Assembly: GCA_910578655.1 (NCBI GenBank)
Contig: CAJTQE010000033.1
Span: 10,260-18,224, forward strand
DNA length: 7,965 nucleotides
DNA from: an uncultured Christensenella sp.
GTDB taxonomy: Bacteria; Bacillota; Clostridia; Christensenellales; Borkfalkiaceae
Direction of reading: 5' to 3'
In this document: piece by piece, positions 6,460-7,965 of the stretch
Layout of the letters: every line of letters starts with the position of its first letter
Position numbering within the stretch: position 1 is the stretch's first letter
Notes under the pieces: generated by a model
Database searches by the model: none
What the model saw: the letters and a program-made list of their open reading frames with translations, nothing else
Told to the model about the DNA's origin: nothing
Position numbers and translations under genes: made by a program

Positions 6460-6575
6460 ATTCTTTTCTTGAAAGAAAAGAATCAAAAGAACTTTATAAA
6501 GAACTCCGCAAATGCGGAGTTCTTTTATTAAAGTTTTTTTTGTTTCTTTTTTTTACAAAAAAAAGAAAGGTTTTA
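6460..6575. repeat. Palindromic element copy D (between scaffold and capsid genes)
   Basis: Copy D has a perfect 11-bp-arm hairpin at 6460-6483 (centre GA), a central inverted repeat at 6498-6525 with 13-bp arms around AA, nearly identical to copy C, and a perfect 12-bp-arm hairpin at 6543-6568. The conserved edge GGTTTTA is at 6569-6575, three bases short of the scaffold TAG (6580-6578). The left edge is about 24 nt upstream of the capsid ribosome binding site, so the element makes up most of the capsid mRNA leader. Confidence 0.92.
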
Positions 6576-6577
6576 AG

Positions 6578-7198
6578 CTATTTAATAGTGCCTTCTTGTA
6601 GAGCAGTAGAAATAACATTCCAATTTTTGTTAATCCAGTCGGGATTGTTTTTATTGGCATCAAATGCCGCTTGGTCAACAAAGCCTGTTGGTATGTTGCC
6701 ATTGTTGCCGGGCGCAATTCCTTTTAATTTTGTTGCTTCCTTGCCTGTATCAAACAAAAATTTGGTTTCATCGGATTCAGCAAGCTTTTTAATTTGGTCA
6801 GATAATCCGACAACAGTTCCTTGATTATCAAGTTCAGCTTTAGCTAGAAAATCCGATAGAAGCGGCAAAATAACTTTTACATTCTTTGCCTTAGCTTGGG
6901 TTAATTCTTTTTCAACTGCATTATTAATCCGAATTTGACTTAGCTCTTTATGATACTTGTCCATAACCGATTTGTTTTCGCTTTGCAAAGCTTTAATCTG
7001 CTCTTTCAAATCATTAATGCTGGCAGTTGAATTTTGTAGCAATTCGAGTTGTTCGTCTTGAACTTTGAGACTATTTTTTAGCTTTTCAAGCTCGTCAGCT
7101 TGTGCCTTAAATTTTTTAATATCTTCGCCGTATTGGCTCAATATTTTTTCTATTGCCTCTTCGTCAAGATTAAAACTCTTTAAAAATTCTCGTTTCAT
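6578..7198 (-). CDS. Capsid scaffolding protein, phage GP20 family
   Basis: This 206-aa acidic, coiled-coil protein is typical of the phage minor structural protein GP20/scaffold family, which directs capsid assembly and is absent from the finished head. The N-terminus MKREFLKSFNLDEEAIEKIL is followed by a long heptad-rich helix (about residues 28-95), a conserved middle (about 105-125) and the usual C-terminal tail with DQAAFDANKNNPDWINKNW. AAGGAGG (7210-7204) lies 5 nt before the ATG at 7198. The reading frame stays open for about 38 codons upstream, but without a start codon. It directly precedes the capsid gene, with element D between them. Confidence 0.93.
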   Translation of the reverse strand: MKREFLKSFNLDEEAIEKILSQYGEDIKKFKAQADELEKLKNSLKVQDEQLELLQNSTASINDLKEQIKALQSENKSVMDKYHKELSQIRINNAVEKELTQAKAKNVKVILPLLSDFLAKAELDNQGTVVGLSDQIKKLAESDETKFLFDTGKEATKLKGIAPGNNGNIPTGFVDQAAFDANKNNPDWINKNWNVISTALQEGTIK

Positions 7199-7295
7199 TA
7201 CTTCCTCCTTTTGGCTACGCTTTTTTACGTGGTCGCTCCACTTGCCCCCAATAAGTTTTACGTCTTTATGGCTTGGACAAAATTTTTGGAAACAT

Positions 7296-7328
7296 AAAAA
7301 AAAGCACTCAACTTACGTTGTAATGCTT
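7296..7328 (-). terminator. Rho-independent terminator upstream of the scaffold gene
   Basis: Read on the minus strand, an AAGCATT / AGTGCTT outer stem with one bulged A and a CAAC / GTTG inner stem around a GTAA loop is followed by eight Ts (7303-7296). It has the same plan as the terminator at 7399-7431. It should stop transcription arriving from the toxin-like cassette about 100 nt before the scaffold gene. Confidence 0.78.
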
Positions 7329-7398
7329 TGTTTAGCTGTTTTGTTTGTTACCTGTTACCCACCCTTTTTGCGGCTGTTTACCCCCTTTTTTTGATTAC

Positions 7399-7431
7399 AA
7401 AAAAAGCACTCGGCTTTTCGCCGTAGTGCTT
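7399..7431 (-). terminator. Rho-independent terminator after the small paralogous genes
   Basis: On the minus strand an AAGCACT / AGTGCTT outer stem, one bulged A, a CGGC / GCCG inner stem and a GAAAA loop are followed by seven Ts (7405-7399). It starts 3 nt after the stop codon of the 67-aa gene. No T-run follows on the plus strand, so it acts in the minus direction only. Confidence 0.85.
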
Positions 7432-7433
7432 CA

Positions 7434-7637
7434 TTAAACTGCTTTTAATTGTTTTTGATGAAAAGGTTCTTCAACTTCAACAATTATACTTGCTATATCA
7501 GATGGTTTAATTGTATCTGTTCTTGTAGTTCCATCTTTTCCATGAATATCAGCTTCATACGCTTCACCATTTTTATATATCTCAACAATATGTGCATATT
7601 CGCCAGATTTTAATTTTATTTTTTGATAAAGTTTCAT
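7434..7637 (-). CDS. Small protein, paralogue of the next upstream gene; candidate immunity protein
   Basis: This 67-aa protein has an AAGGGTG ribosome binding site (7651-7645) 7 nt before ATG 7637. About half of its core residues match the upstream 63-aa protein: LY-K--LK-GE-A-IVEI, a glycine turn, then ADI, DGT and P-DI. The strand-rich pattern LKSGEYAHIVEIYKNGEAYEADI suggests a small SH3-like barrel and recalls DUF4926-type proteins, but that assignment is tentative. It has no signal peptide or membrane segment. As the last gene before a terminator, behind a toxin-like C-terminus, it could be an immunity protein or a second immunity against a related toxin; this role is inferred only from context. 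Confidence 0.7.
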   Translation of the reverse strand: MKLYQKIKLKSGEYAHIVEIYKNGEAYEADIHGKDGTTRTDTIKPSDIASIIVEVEEPFHQKQLKAV

Positions 7638-7656
7638 GATTTTTCACCCTTATCAA

Positions 7657-7848
7657 TTACGCCGTCTTACTTATTTCAGATTCCATTTTTATTACTTGCA
7701 AAATATCTTTAGGGTATATGAAATCAGTAGATGTACCATCAGCATAATCAATATCTGCAACAAAACATTTCCCATCACCTAATATCTCTACGATATACGC
7801 TACTTCTCCTGTTTTTAAAATTACTTTATCATATAAATCAATTTTCAT
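7657..7848 (-). CDS. Small protein directly after the MuF-type toxin-like end; candidate immunity protein
   Basis: This 63-aa protein starts at ATG 7848, with AGGAG (7862-7858) 9 nt upstream. A TTG at 7857 directly abuts that site and is not a usable start. The upstream gene's TGA (7856-7854) ends 5 nt before the ATG, so the two genes are tightly coupled. The core LYDKVILKTGEVAYIVEI, then ADIDYADGTSTDFIYPKDI, is predicted as a compact beta fold similar to its 67-aa neighbour and loosely to DUF4926-type proteins. No membrane segment is present. The position just after a toxin-like C-terminal domain fits an immunity role, but no direct evidence exists in the sequence. Confidence 0.72.
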   Translation of the reverse strand: MKIDLYDKVILKTGEVAYIVEILGDGKCFVADIDYADGTSTDFIYPKDILQVIKMESEISKTA

Positions 7849-7853
7849 TTTTA

Positions 7854-7965
7854 TCAACTCCTTTTATTTTGTTTTTTATCTACATAAACACTTGTTAAAC
7901 GTGGAAAGTCAGTATCATATTCAATAATCCATGCAGTTAATACATTTGCTCGTTTACCATTTGGA
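7854..7965 (-). CDS. C-terminal end of a probable minor head (MuF-type) protein with a toxin-like domain
   Basis: Only the last 36 codons are in the window, ending at TGA 7856-7854. They contain PNGKRANVLTAWIIE and DFPRLTSVYV, followed by a short charged tail. The pattern NGK-ANV-TAWI, then PRL-S-YV, is what I know from the C-terminal strands of DUF6883 and related BECR-fold (barnase/EndoU/colicin E5/RelE-like) nuclease domains, which occur at the ends of phage MuF proteins. The position, upstream of the scaffold gene, is where MuF minor head proteins lie. Neither the MuF domain nor the catalytic residues can be seen, so both the fusion and the activity are inferred. A free-standing toxin gene is an alternative. 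Confidence 0.6.
   Translation of the reverse strand, partial: PNGKRANVLTAWIIEYDTDFPRLTSVYVDKKQNKRS

Larger units (their letters stand above)
7199..7433. other. 235-nt non-coding junction between small-gene cassette and head genes
   Basis: This is the longest gene-free stretch in the window. It holds two similar minus-strand terminators, about 70 nt between them with G-rich runs and a GGTAACAGGTAAC direct repeat (read on the minus strand), and about 95 nt leading to the scaffold ribosome binding site. I found no convincing -10/-35 promoter for the scaffold operon: a TTGTCC box near 7280 has no good partner. It does not match the four palindromic elements. Confidence 0.6.

Noticed and set aside
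7215..7265. Short protein-like reading RRKTYWGQVERPRKKA upstream of the scaffold gene, and the open scaffold frame above its ATG
   Set aside because: The first has a stop immediately before it and no start codon. The second, open for about 38 codons, also lacks a start and runs into the terminator T-tract. Either may be a relic, but neither is supported as a gene.
1326..7394. Plus-strand open frames of 60-125 codons (for example 3040-3417, 5414-5731, 6540-6824, 7065-7394)
   Set aside because: They lie antisense within well-supported minus-strand genes or across the palindromic repeats and terminators, lack ribosome binding sites, and show no family-like sequence.
7849..7857. TTG start at 7857 for the 63-aa small protein
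   Set aside because: It directly abuts the AGGAG site with no spacing, whereas ATG 7848 has a normal 9-nt spacer.

Overview
The window is a right-to-left (minus-strand) stretch of a contractile-tail prophage or phage, from the end of a minor head (MuF-position) protein through head assembly, head-tail connection and tail genes to the first 297 codons of the tape measure protein. The gene order (scaffold, capsid, small ORF, connector, head closure, gp10-like, tail terminator, sheath, tube, tail chaperone, tape measure) matches the PBSX/XkdK-XkdO and Clostridioides difficile myophage-type modules of Firmicutes phages. The DNA is AT-rich, almost every gene has a strong AGGAGG-type ribosome binding site, and TAA, TAG and TGA are all used as stops, so a low-GC Firmicute-like host using the standard code is most likely. 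The exact host cannot be named from the sequence.

Right end (7434-7965): the last 36 codons of a protein whose tail resembles the DUF6883/BECR-type toxin domains found at the C-terminus of phage MuF proteins, followed 5 nt later by two small paralogous proteins (63 and 67 aa) that are candidate immunity proteins. Two intrinsic terminators of matching architecture (7399-7431 and 7296-7328) separate this cassette from the head genes.

Head region (4989-7198): scaffold (GP20-like); a major capsid gene that is otherwise full length but interrupted by two in-frame stops; a 50-aa TTG-start ORF; a head-tail connector. Neck and tail region (1-4995): head closure, gp10-like protein, tail terminator, sheath, tube, XkdN-like chaperone with a canonical -1 frameshift site, and the tape measure protein.

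The most unusual structure is a family of four ~115-bp palindromic elements (1531-1644, 2145-2270, 4511-4624, 6460-6575), each filling one gene junction from the upstream stop codon almost to the downstream ribosome binding site. Each is an inverted dimer of a ~52-nt unit that itself begins with a perfect hairpin. The copies differ by paired, structure-preserving changes. This resembles REPIN/BIME-like non-autonomous elements but is placed, in one orientation, inside an essential phage morphogenesis operon. The compact junctions without an element are only a few to ~30 nt long or overlap. The plus strand shows no convincing gene, and I see no tRNA, CRISPR array, integrase or attachment site.
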